A stretch of 64,000 nucleotides of DNA from a virus, in IMG/VR virus record IMGVR_UViG_3300042562_001145, positions 1 to 64,000 of that record; one strand, written 5' to 3'. The translations under genes were made by a program, and so were the position numbers. This document shows positions 55,732 through 62,369 of this stretch, in pieces (the stretch's first letter is position 1; every line of letters starts with the position of its first letter). Below the pieces are notes generated by a model that was given only the letters and a program-made list of their open reading frames with translations, was not told where the DNA came from and did not search any database.

Positions 55732-56052
55732 CTACGCTAGTATTGTACCTCTTAAATTAAAGGTGATTGTTAATTGTTTGTTTTCTGTAGTTATTACTTT
55801 TTCTATGACATGTTGGTTTATAACACCAATTTTTTTGTTATCATACACAATTTTTAAGTTAAACCCACCTTGTGGTAAAAGTTCAACTGTTGGCATTGTG
55901 CATCCACATGATTTAGATACTGCCGCATGGTTTACGTCCTGAAAGTTAATTACTACTTCTGTATCCGATCCTTTTTTTATTGTTCCGAAGTCAATATTAT
56001 ATACTTCGTTTTTTACTACTTCTTGTAGATTTTTACTGCTTGTAATTTGCAT
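55732..56052 (-). CDS. DUF1573-family protein (106 aa)
   Basis: The family signature is clear: IDFGTIKKGSDTEVVINFQD, then SKSCGCTMPTVELLPQGGFN with the conserved SCGCT, followed by KIVYDNKKIGVINQHVIEKV and a final beta-strand set. DUF1573 domains are Ig-like (ASPM-SPD-2-Hydin type) and occur mostly in Bacteroidota surface or periplasmic proteins. Here it lacks a signal peptide and stands alone next to packaging genes, so it is probably cytoplasmic or part of the virion. The function is unknown. Confidence 0.85.
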   Translation of the reverse strand: MQITSSKNLQEVVKNEVYNIDFGTIKKGSDTEVVINFQDVNHAAVSKSCGCTMPTVELLPQGGFNLKIVYDNKKIGVINQHVIEKVITTENKQLTITFNLRGTILA

Positions 56053-56057
56053 TTTTA

Positions 56058-56369
56058 TTAGTTTAAATTATTCCATTTATCTAGTGGGCACATATTTTCT
56101 GGATCTTGTTGGGAGCTTTTGAATACTAGATTACATCCGCATGATGTACATATAGAATCATCAGTAACACTAACTCTCATAAAAAAGTTCAAAATCTTAT
56201 TAATCCTTATTTTAAAAGTATCCAGTAATGTTAGTTGATCTTTGTTATCTGAATTTAGTGGGCATTCTTTACATACACTTAGTCTCTTTTTTTGCTGCTC
56301 TGTTAGATTACCGTTGTGCTCTGCTCTGCTTTTTATTGCAAGGTATGCAATCTTAAAAATATTTCTCAT
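56058..56369 (-). CDS. Zinc-ribbon-like small protein (103 aa)
   Basis: Cys residues group as CKECP near residue 34, then ICTSCGCNLVFKSS near residue 75 and a final CPLDKW. The pattern of C-x2-C-G-C and CPxxKW at the end is one I have seen in small conserved proteins of Bacteroidota phages, and a metal ribbon is likely. The N-terminal half is basic and helical. It overlaps the 153-residue gene by 17 bases. Confidence 0.7.
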   Translation of the reverse strand: MRNIFKIAYLAIKSRAEHNGNLTEQQKKRLSVCKECPLNSDNKDQLTLLDTFKIRINKILNFFMRVSVTDDSICTSCGCNLVFKSSQQDPENMCPLDKWNNLN

Positions 56370-56814
56370 GATCTTCGTTATGTTTTTGTTCTAATATTTT
56401 CCAATTTTTGTAAAAAGATGTTAGGATATTCCTGGGAGCTTCTCCAAATAAACTGTATGTAAGAGTACTTACCATTGGTCTATTAAAGTTTTTTAAGCTA
56501 TTCTTTCCTTCTTTGTTGGCTATACTAAGAAGGTAGTTTAATTTACTTCTTATAAATCCAATCTTATCAACACTATTACTTCTAGCTGCCTGACATCTTC
56601 CAAGGTAATAGTTAAATAACATCTTCCCAAAATTAGGAAAATTTATAACAACAATATCACTATTTTTTAATACTGATGATTTAATATAACTATTGTTTTG
56701 TTTTATAATATCAGCCAAAAGTGCTTTATCTTTACCTGTTTTGGCTGCTAATATTTCGATAATATCCTCTGTGAAATATATTGTCTTAGGTTTCTTTTTG
56801 GAAGAGTAGGACAT
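56353..56814 (-). CDS. HU/IHF-like DNA-binding protein (153 aa)
   Basis: Residues 15-70 parallel HU proteins: DIIEILAAKTGKDKALLADI (helix-turn-helix pair like HU helices 1 and 2), then IVVINFPNFGKMLFN in place of the usual V-x-L-x-GFGxF. The rest is basic and helical (RCQAARSNSVDKIGFIRSKL). crAss-like phages are known to encode HU/IHF-type proteins. It could shape DNA for packaging or replication. The similarity is by eye, without a search. Confidence 0.5.
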   Translation of the reverse strand: MSYSSKKKPKTIYFTEDIIEILAAKTGKDKALLADIIKQNNSYIKSSVLKNSDIVVINFPNFGKMLFNYYLGRCQAARSNSVDKIGFIRSKLNYLLSIANKEGKNSLKNFNRPMVSTLTYSLFGEAPRNILTSFYKNWKILEQKHNEDHEKYF

Positions 56815-57145
56815 AAATTTCTTTTTTATTTGTTATGAAACTCTCTCTAATACTATTCATATCTTGGGATAATTTGCTCATCCTTTGATTATTTGGATGT
56901 GTTACTAAGTAACCTTTTTCCCTCAAATGGACATCTGCTACTCGGATGTCTCCATCTTTTTTATCAGTATCTTCTTTTATAAACTCTTTTGTGTCCTTAC
57001 TATATCCATTTCTTATATAGTAAATTAAGATCAATCTTTCAAAATTTCTAAGTGGTTTATCTTGTGATATTGAGTAAACTCTTAGTATCTTGTCAATTAT
57101 ATCAATCTCGTTTTTATACTTGCTTCTTAATGTTGGAAAATTCAC
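56786..57145 (-). CDS. Putative winged-helix-like regulator (119 aa)
   Basis: This is a compact basic-helical protein (IIDKILRVYSISQDKPLRNF; RLILIYYIRNGYSKDTKEFI). A segment VADVHLREKGYLVTHPNNQR has the spacing of a recognition helix followed by a wing hairpin. It follows its own strong promoter by 18 bases and overlaps the next gene by 29 bases. A regulator of the late block is plausible but the evidence is only architectural. Confidence 0.5.
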   Translation of the reverse strand: MNFPTLRSKYKNEIDIIDKILRVYSISQDKPLRNFERLILIYYIRNGYSKDTKEFIKEDTDKKDGDIRVADVHLREKGYLVTHPNNQRMSKLSQDMNSIRESFITNKKEIYVLLFQKET

Positions 57146-57162
57146 TATCTATATTTTTTTTG

Positions 57163-57193
57163 CAAAGATATAAATAATATTTGAATACTACAA
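57163..57193 (-). promoter_or_regulatory. Promoter for the 119-residue gene
   Basis: On the minus strand -7 TATCTTTG (57170-57163) and -33 TTG (57193-57191) are separated by 20 bp, in the gap between two small genes. Leader of about 12-14 bases. Confidence 0.85.
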
Positions 57194-57213
57194 CATAATT
57201 AACAATTATTTAA

Positions 57214-57495
57214 CTAGAAGTCTTTTATCTCTTTTATATTCTTTATCATAGGCTGGAATCTGAATGTATTAAAAAAGAAAGATTCTAGCATTCTTGCTAT
57301 TATTCTGATTGTCATTGGACTATTCATTTGGTACAGCCTGTACAAATCAAAAGTTAGATTACTGATGTAATCATCGTTTGCATCTAGATAAGATGTTGAA
57401 ATAACTTTCTCCGAAATATCTTCCCAGACTAGATCGTAGAATTCTTCGTATGTTAATTCCTGAAAATCGGAATATGTAAAATCTTTTGTTGACAT
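57214..57495 (-). CDS. Hypothetical acidic protein, first gene of the minus-strand block (93 aa)
   Basis: This acidic, aromatic-rich helical protein (FTYSDFQELTYEEFYDLVWE; LTFDLYRLYQMNSPMTIRII) has no Cys. It is the first gene leftwards from the divergent control region with its own promoter. Early position and acidic character suggest a regulator or host-interacting protein, but nothing in the sequence proves it. Confidence 0.6.
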   Translation of the reverse strand: MSTKDFTYSDFQELTYEEFYDLVWEDISEKVISTSYLDANDDYISNLTFDLYRLYQMNSPMTIRIIARMLESFFFNTFRFQPMIKNIKEIKDF

Positions 57496-57519
57496 TATTA
57501 TATGGTTTTATTATTTGTG

Positions 57520-57550
57520 CAAAGATACAAATTATATTTAACTAAACCAA
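57520..57550 (-). promoter_or_regulatory. Leftward promoter of the divergent control region
   Basis: On the minus strand -7 TATCTTTG (57527-57520) and -33 TTG (57550-57548) are spaced 20 bp. The start codon lies 25 bases after the box. Confidence 0.85.
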
Positions 57551-57576
57551 AAATGTTAAATAAATAATTAACTAAT

Positions 57577-57607
57577 TTGGATAATATTATTTTTATTTGT
57601 AAATTTG
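57577..57607 (+). promoter_or_regulatory. Upstream rightward promoter of the control region
   Basis: -33 TTG at 57577-57579 and -7 TAAATTTG at 57600-57607, spacing 20 bp. It reads into the second promoter and the structured RNA region. Confidence 0.7.
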
Positions 57608-57628
57608 CAAAAATAAATTACAAATGTC

Positions 57629-57659
57629 TTGCATAAGTAATATATTTGTTGTAATTTTG
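57629..57659 (+). promoter_or_regulatory. Second rightward promoter, directly before the structured RNA
   Basis: -33 TTG at 57629-57631 and -7 TAATTTTG at 57652-57659, spacing 20 bp. No open reading frame begins within 400 bases downstream, so the transcript starting near 57665 is untranslated at its 5' end. Confidence 0.8.
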
Positions 57660-57664
57660 CAGAC

Positions 57665-57810
57665 TTAAATAATATAATAGCGTGAGGCTACCTGAAAAGG
57701 TTCACGTTGCGGTGTAAAAACCTAAGCTAAATGGAAGAGGGCATTACTTTTGTAATGAAGACCGCCAGAGCATGGCTGTTTTATGATTTCAGCCAACGTT
57801 ACGCAAGTAG
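57665..57810 (+). ncRNA. Candidate structured non-coding RNA
   Basis: Within 146 bases after the promoter several stems can be drawn. A GNRA-capped hairpin with a 4-base bulge is at 57681-57706 (CGTGA and ACCT pairing around GAAA with AGGT and TCACG). CGGT (57710-57713) pairs with ACCG (57761-57764) around a 6-bp hairpin CATTAC/GTAATG (57742-57757). A 6-bp hairpin TGGCTG/CAGCCA is at 57773-57795. ACGTTG (57704-57709) can pair with CAACGT (57794-57799) to close a three-way junction, in competition with parts of two other stems; a GCGTGA/TTACGC outer stem is a further alternative. No start codon with a plausible frame is present, and the base composition is less AT-rich than the flanks. I do not recognise the family. 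It might be a regulatory RNA, a riboswitch-like leader of the helicase gene or a ribozyme. Confidence 0.6.
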
Positions 57811-58073
57811 TTAATTAAGTAAATAATATTGACGAATAAGCAATAGGTCTTTCAGTAACAAAACAAAAAATCTACAGTTGGTCTTTGGATTCGGTGTTTT
57901 TCCGCAACTGGTTCTCCTTCTTCTTTTACTTTAATTAGTAAGAGGGGGAGGGGGGTGTTCTTCCACTAGCCACCAGTAGCACCATAGAAGAGCTGTCAAA
58001 ACCACACCAGCCTCAAGAAAACAGCAAAACCTAAAAATAAAAGCAATTATCTCTGAAATAAACGGTTAACCCC
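57811..58073. other. Gene-free leader region with two hairpins before the helicase promoter
   Basis: No plausible coding frame was found. A hairpin CAGTTG/CAACTG at 57875-57910 is followed directly by a long one: 57911-57930 (pyrimidine-rich) can pair with 57937-57956 (purine-rich) over 20 continuous pairs including G-U, closed by TTAATT. The G-rich arm (AGAGGGGGAGGGGGGT) could form G-quadruplex or triplex structures in DNA. The rest, to 58073, is A-rich with no recognised motif. Origin, terminator of the upstream RNA or packaging signal are all possible. Confidence 0.45.
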
Positions 58074-58104
58074 TTGTATATATGGAATATAATTTGTACC
58101 TTTG
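58074..58104 (+). promoter_or_regulatory. Promoter of the helicase gene
   Basis: -33 TTG at 58074-58076 and -7 TACCTTTG at 58097-58104, spacing 20 bp. The box itself contains an in-frame TTG (58102) that could be mistaken for a start codon; the ATG at 58123 lies 19 bases beyond the box and is the better start. Confidence 0.9.
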
Positions 58105-58122
58105 CAAAAAGATAACAGTAAT

Positions 58123-59508
58123 ATGTATAAATTAAGAAATTACCAGAGCGACTCAGTGCTAAAAGGCGTGGAGATATTAAACAGTACTACTTCTAGAAGA
58201 GAGCTACTAGTATTGCCAACTGGTGCAGGTAAGTCAATTGTAATTGCAGAAATAGTAAAACAAATATCAGATCCTGTAGTAGTATTACAGCCATCAAAAG
58301 AATTACTCGAACAGAACTATCAAAAGTTTATTAATGTTGGAGGAGAAGCTACAATATACTCTGCATCTGCCGGAATTAAAGAAATCAGTCACGTGACCTT
58401 TGCAACAATAGGGTCTATAAAAAAAGAAGTAGAAAATCTAAAAAAGCTAGGAAAAGTAAAAGTTATTATTGACGAAGCACATATAGGTGTAAAATCAGAT
58501 TCACAATTACGTAATTTTTTAAAAGACCTAGGAGTAAAAAATACTCTAGGTTTGACAGCAACACCTTTTATATTGGCTAGCTCTATGAATGGTGCCGAAC
58601 TAAAGATGTTAACAAAGATTAAAGGTAAGCTTTTTACAAATATTGCATACGTACATCAGATAGGTAATATGTTAGAAGACGGCCATTGGACACCTATAGA
58701 TTATAAAATAATCCAACAGGACGATGATTTTTTAGAAGTTAATTCCTCAGGCTCTGATTATACAGAAGACAGTATGAGACGTTTCTACGAAGGAAATGAT
58801 TTACAGACACAGATTGTAGACAATATTAATAACTGTCTGTCTAATGGATCAAAATCCATACTGGTGTTTGTCCCTACAATACAAGAAGCTGATCAAATTA
58901 GTAAAAAGATACCTGGTGCACAATCAGTAAGTTCATTGACACCAAAAAAAGAAAGGGACACAATAATTAACTCTTTCAAAAATAGAGATACACATGTAGT
59001 TATAAATGTAGGAATCTTGACAACTGGCTTTGATTACCCAGAACTAGATACAATCATACTTGGTAGATCAACAATGTCTTTTGCTTTATATTATCAAATG
59101 GTAGGTAGAGGTGTTAGAATACATGACAATAAAACAAAAACTGAAGTTATTGACCTTAGTGAAAATTTTAGTAGATTTGGAAAAGTTGAAGAATTTACCA
59201 TAGAATTTTTAGAAGGGTATGGCTGGGGATTGTTTAAAGGAGAAAGTTTAATAAGCAACTATCCTATAGAAGCCAAGCATAGACCACAGAAAAAGAATCT
59301 TATAAAGAAACCAACTCCAAACATTGCCACAACAGTTAGCACAGTAGGAGAAAGCAAGATGCCATTTGGTAAGTTTAAAGATAAAACTATTGCCAATGTT
59401 TATAAAGAGGATAAGAACTATTTAGTTTGGGTGTATGAGAACGTAAAATTCTACCCAAATCAAAAATGGCTGAAGTCTGAAATTGGAACTATGTTAAAGG
59501 TTTCTTAA
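58123..59508 (+). CDS. SF2 DEAH-type DNA helicase with ExoX-like C-terminal domain (461 aa)
   Basis: Start chosen at ATG 58123 because the upstream TTG lies in the promoter. Motif I is LPTGAGKS (residues 31-38), motif II IIDEAH (115-120), motif III LTATP (about 145), and motif VI QMVGRGVR (about 325) follows TTGFDYPELDTIIL, typical of SF2 helicases related to RadD and type III restriction helicases. The last 60 residues (SKMPFGKFKDKTIANVY and YLVWVYENV) match the small ExoX-type C-terminal domain found on several phage nucleases and helicases. The likely role is unwinding or annealing of DNA in replication or recombination. It is followed by recA after a second promoter. Confidence 0.9.
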   Translation: MYKLRNYQSDSVLKGVEILNSTTSRRELLVLPTGAGKSIVIAEIVKQISDPVVVLQPSKELLEQNYQKFINVGGEATIYSASAGIKEISHVTFATIGSIKKEVENLKKLGKVKVIIDEAHIGVKSDSQLRNFLKDLGVKNTLGLTATPFILASSMNGAELKMLTKIKGKLFTNIAYVHQIGNMLEDGHWTPIDYKIIQQDDDFLEVNSSGSDYTEDSMRRFYEGNDLQTQIVDNINNCLSNGSKSILVFVPTIQEADQISKKIPGAQSVSSLTPKKERDTIINSFKNRDTHVVINVGILTTGFDYPELDTIILGRSTMSFALYYQMVGRGVRIHDNKTKTEVIDLSENFSRFGKVEEFTIEFLEGYGWGLFKGESLISNYPIEAKHRPQKKNLIKKPTPNIATTVSTVGESKMPFGKFKDKTIANVYKEDKNYLVWVYENVKFYPNQKWLKSEIGTMLKVS

Positions 59509-59512
59509 ATAG

Positions 59513-59543
59513 TTGTATAATAAAAAAAGAATTTGTACCTTTG
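59513..59543 (+). promoter_or_regulatory. Promoter of recA
   Basis: -33 TTG at 59513-59515, -7 TACCTTTG at 59536-59543, spacing 20 bp. The open frame could be extended to that TTG, but it lies in the promoter, so the ATG at 59564 is the start. Confidence 0.9.
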
Positions 59544-59563
59544 TAAAAAATAATAAGATAAAT

Positions 59564-60547
59564 ATGGCAGAAGAAAAAGACACTTTGTTAGATGTACTAG
59601 CAAGTATGGATAAAAGATTTGGTAAAGGAGCAGTTATTGTAGGTGATACCGTTATACAGACTGAGCGACAAGGTACCGGATCACTAGGGGTTGACATTAT
59701 TACTGGCGGTGGATATGGAAAAGGAAGAATGGTTGAGATCTATGGACCAGAGAGTTCTGGAAAAACAACTCTTTGTATCCACACAATGATACAAGCACAA
59801 AAAGATAATCCTGAGAAAAGAGTAGCTTTTATTGATGCCGAACATGCATTCGATAGAAAGTATGCTGAACATTTAGGATTAGATATGTCACAAGTTATTA
59901 TCTCACAACCAGACAGTGGTGAACAAGCCTTAGAGATTGCGGAAGCTTTGATTGGATCAGGAAAAATTTCAGTATGTGTCATTGACTCAGTCGCAGCCCT
60001 TACACCAAAAGCAGAAATTGAAGGTGAGATGGGAGATTCTAAAATGGGTCTTCACGCAAGACTTATGTCACAAGCTTGTAGAAAACTAACAGGAGTTGTT
60101 AGCAAAACAAATACTGTACTACTTTGGACAAATCAAATAAGAATGAAAATTGGAGTGATGTTTGGTAGCCCAGAAACAGTTCCTGGAGGAGAAGCTCTCA
60201 AATTTTATGCATCAACTAGAATTGATATTCGCAAGTCTAAAGGAGATGATGACAAAGATGGAAACAGGGTTAATAGCCATGTCACTTTGAAGACTATCAA
60301 AAATAAGCTAGCAGCACCTTTCCAAGTTACTAAATTTGATATTATTTTTGGAGAAGGTATCGACAAAGCTAGTGAGATATTAGCTATAGGTGAGGATATT
60401 GGTATTATCAAAAAAGGAGGTTCATGGTTTAGCTATGGCGACACTAAATTAGGACAAGGAGCCAGTAATGTAAAAGATCTTTTGAGAGATAATCCAGAAC
60501 TATCTGATGAAATTGAATTAAAGATTAGGCAACACTTCAATATCTAA
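59564..60547 (+). CDS. recA: RecA recombinase (327 aa)
   Basis: Full-length RecA core: [10 protein letters not shown] near residue 18, Walker A GPESSGKT (61-68), [20 protein letters not shown] (Walker B region), then [20 protein letters not shown] followed by [18 protein letters not shown], covering loops L1 and L2. It is slightly shorter than Escherichia coli RecA (352 residues), ending soon after the C-terminal domain without a long acidic tail. It binds single-stranded DNA and ATP for strand exchange, probably in replication-linked recombination. Neighbours are the SF2 helicase, a nuclease and SSB, a coherent recombination set. Phage origin rather than recent host capture is suggested by AT-rich codon use like that of its neighbours. 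Confidence 0.95.
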   Translation: MAEEKDTLLDVLASMDKRFGKGAVIVGDTVIQTERQGTGSLGVDIITGGGYGKGRMVEIYGPESSGKTTLCIHTMIQAQKDNPEKRVAFIDAEHAFDRKYAEHLGLDMSQVIISQPDSGEQALEIAEALIGSGKISVCVIDSVAALTPKAEIEGEMGDSKMGLHARLMSQACRKLTGVVSKTNTVLLWTNQIRMKIGVMFGSPETVPGGEALKFYASTRIDIRKSKGDDDKDGNRVNSHVTLKTIKNKLAAPFQVTKFDIIFGEGIDKASEILAIGEDIGIIKKGGSWFSYGDTKLGQGASNVKDLLRDNPELSDEIELKIRQHFNI

Positions 60548-60549
60548 TT

Positions 60550-61011
60550 ATGGCAGTACATGGTTGGATATACCAAGGTCACGATATTAATAGCATAACA
60601 GACATGCATAGACATTTCCCCAAAGTTTGGGGATTTGTTTATCAATTAAAATTATGTAAGAAGGGGACCAACACGGTGGAGTTTGAGTACATAGGAAAAA
60701 AGAATGTGTATACAAAAAGAAAAAGAGTATTCGGAAAGAAAGAAACAGAGGCTCTTGGAGATAAGCGTAAGAAGAATTATGAACATATCATAAAGGAGGG
60801 TGATTGGAAAAGCTATGTTTCTAGTAATAAATTTATAAAAGCTAACTATACAAAGTTTGATATTTTTAGAGAGATCTTGATGTTCTCTGGTAATGATAAT
60901 GACTTGACTTATAAGGAAGCAAAAGAAATTATATGCTCAGGAGCACTAGAAGATTGTAGATTTTTAAACGATGGAGTATCCATTCGTAGATTTGGTAAAA
61001 AAGTAATTTAA
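60550..61011 (+). CDS. GIY-YIG-like nuclease (153 aa)
   Basis: Near residues 28-55 the pattern GFVYQLKLCKKGTN, then FEYIGKKNVYTKRKRVF corresponds to the GIY and YIG strands with the following basic helix (the first strand reads GFVY rather than GIY). Later segments WKSYVSSNKFIKANY, FREILMFSGNDNDLTYKEAK and an Asn-containing FLND match the accessory helices of phage GIY-YIG endonucleases of the YIGKK type. A catalytic-type Glu lies in YKEAKE. It starts two bases after recA, so it is co-translated. It may be a structure-specific or homing-type nuclease. Confidence in the fold is good, in the substrate low. Confidence 0.7.
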   Translation: MAVHGWIYQGHDINSITDMHRHFPKVWGFVYQLKLCKKGTNTVEFEYIGKKNVYTKRKRVFGKKETEALGDKRKKNYEHIIKEGDWKSYVSSNKFIKANYTKFDIFREILMFSGNDNDLTYKEAKEIICSGALEDCRFLNDGVSIRRFGKKVI

Positions 61012-61015
61012 AAAA

Positions 61016-61047
61016 TTAGGTATAATGAAAAAATTGTTGTATCTTTG
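61016..61047 (+). promoter_or_regulatory. Weak promoter before the PhoH-like gene
   Basis: -7 TATCTTTG at 61040-61047 is good, but the -33 is only TTA at 61016-61018 (21 bp spacing). The ATG of the next gene is 21 bases after the box. Confidence 0.6.
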
Positions 61048-61067
61048 CAAAGAATTAAAATAAGCGT

Positions 61068-61715
61068 ATGAAAGAGCCCAATAGAGTTAGGAAATCGGAG
61101 ATTAAATATCAGGTTACATTAAACGAAGAGCAAAAAGAAGCCAAGCAACTCATAATTGACAATCAAATTGTTATTGTTACAGGCAGGGCAGGTAGTGGTA
61201 AATCATTGATATGTGCTCAAACAGCATTAGATTTCTTGATGAAAAAACAATGCGAACACATATTAGTAACAAGAGCTGCTGTTGAAGTAGGAGCATCTTT
61301 AGGGTTTTTGCCAGGAGATTTGAAAGATAAGTTTGACCCATACTTGGAAGCGTTTCAAGAAAACTTAGCCAAGTGCTATGATAGCGTTAAAATTCTAGAG
61401 CTTATTAAACTAAGCAAGATCAAAGCCTTACCTGTGCAGTTTATTAGAGGAAAGACAGTAGATGATGTTCTTGTTGTTGAAGAGGCCCAGAACCTTACTA
61501 AAGCAGAGATGCTAGCTATCTTGACTAGACTAGGTAAAACCGGAAAGATCATCATAAACGGTGATAATGAACAAAAGGATATTCGTGACGAATACAATGG
61601 GTTGTCTTATGTGATTGAGTTGTCTAAAAAGATTGAAGAAATCAAATGGATAAAGCTTAAAACAAATCACCGATCAGATATTGTTGGAAAAATATTAGAC
61701 TACGAGTACAATTAA
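61068..61715 (+). CDS. PhoH-like ATPase (215 aa)
   Basis: Walker A is TGRAGSGKS (about residues 39-47). Then ILVTRAAVEVGASLGFLPGD and Walker B VLVVEEAQNLTKAEM, followed by LTRLGKTGKIIINGDNEQKD, all typical of PhoH family proteins. PhoH proteins are RNA/DNA-linked P-loop ATPases, some with helicase-nuclease partners; in phages they are often found near replication genes. No nuclease domain is fused here. It is preceded by a promoter of its own. Confidence 0.9.
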   Translation: MKEPNRVRKSEIKYQVTLNEEQKEAKQLIIDNQIVIVTGRAGSGKSLICAQTALDFLMKKQCEHILVTRAAVEVGASLGFLPGDLKDKFDPYLEAFQENLAKCYDSVKILELIKLSKIKALPVQFIRGKTVDDVLVVEEAQNLTKAEMLAILTRLGKTGKIIINGDNEQKDIRDEYNGLSYVIELSKKIEEIKWIKLKTNHRSDIVGKILDYEYN

Positions 61716-61728
61716 ATTAAAAAATATT

Positions 61729-61758
61729 TTGCAGATCCAATTATTTGTTGTACCTTTG
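61729..61758 (+). promoter_or_regulatory. Promoter of the 196-residue gene and ssb
   Basis: -33 TTG at 61729-61731, -7 TACCTTTG at 61751-61758, spacing 19 bp. The start codon at 61779 is 21 bases after the box. Confidence 0.85.
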
Positions 61759-61778
61759 CAAAGAATTAAAAAAGAAGC

Positions 61779-62369
61779 ATGAGCGAAAGAGTAGGAATTA
61801 AGTATTACCTAAATGGTGATCAAGTAGAAAAAGATAGTATTAATTGGGGTGTCGATCATACGATTAGAGTTATAGGGGATTGTGCCTATGTAACAACAAA
61901 GGTACCAGGTTTTTTAGCCACCCGTCATAAAGCTAAATCGGAGCAAGACTTACACACAAACACAAAAGAAAAAATAGTGACGGATGATTTTATTACCGTT
62001 ACAGTTGTGACCTCTAGGGTAAAGGAGACAGTAAAGACTAAGCTTATAGAGGCGACAAAAAAAGCTAAGATTCGCCCAAAGAAGAAAGACTCTTTAGGAA
62101 ATACTCCAGAGTTTTATAAGGAGCTTGGGATAGACCCACCTGAAGACTTTAAAGAAGATCTCGAAAGTGAGATCTTTGAAATCAGAAAAAGTGACTACGA
62201 AATAGATGAGAAAAACTCCAAGATTAGGCATAAACTAATTGAGTTCATGGTTGATAATGAGGATTTTGGAAGCACCTTATACGTAGGTAAAGATTTCACA
62301 GTAACAGTAAAAGAAACAGTTGAAGAAGTAGAAAGTAAAATTAAAAAAAGTAAAAATGGCGTTAAGTAA
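61779..62369 (+). CDS. Hypothetical basic protein coupled to ssb (196 aa)
   Basis: The N-terminal 85 residues look beta-rich (VGIKYYLNGDQVEKDSINWG; DHTIRVIGDCAYVTTKVPGF). A basic helix (TKLIEATKKAKIRPKKKDSL) and an acidic helix region follow, and the end is KIKKSKNGVK. It overlaps the SSB gene start by 14 bases in another frame. It may act with SSB in DNA replication; no family is recognised. Confidence 0.65.
   Translation: MSERVGIKYYLNGDQVEKDSINWGVDHTIRVIGDCAYVTTKVPGFLATRHKAKSEQDLHTNTKEKIVTDDFITVTVVTSRVKETVKTKLIEATKKAKIRPKKKDSLGNTPEFYKELGIDPPEDFKEDLESEIFEIRKSDYEIDEKNSKIRHKLIEFMVDNEDFGSTLYVGKDFTVTVKETVEEVESKIKKSKNGVK

Noticed and set aside
57661-57810. tRNA or tmRNA
   Set aside because: GGTTCAC at 57699-57705 recalls a T-loop, but no acceptor stem with CCA end, anticodon arm or tag frame can be drawn.
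58102-58125. TTG start for the helicase, adding MQKDNSN to its N terminus
   Set aside because: The TTG belongs to the -7 box TACCTTTG, so the transcript would start downstream of it. ATG 58123 has normal spacing.
59513-59563. TTG start for RecA, adding 17 residues
   Set aside because: It is the -33 element of the recA promoter, and the added sequence has no counterpart in RecA proteins.
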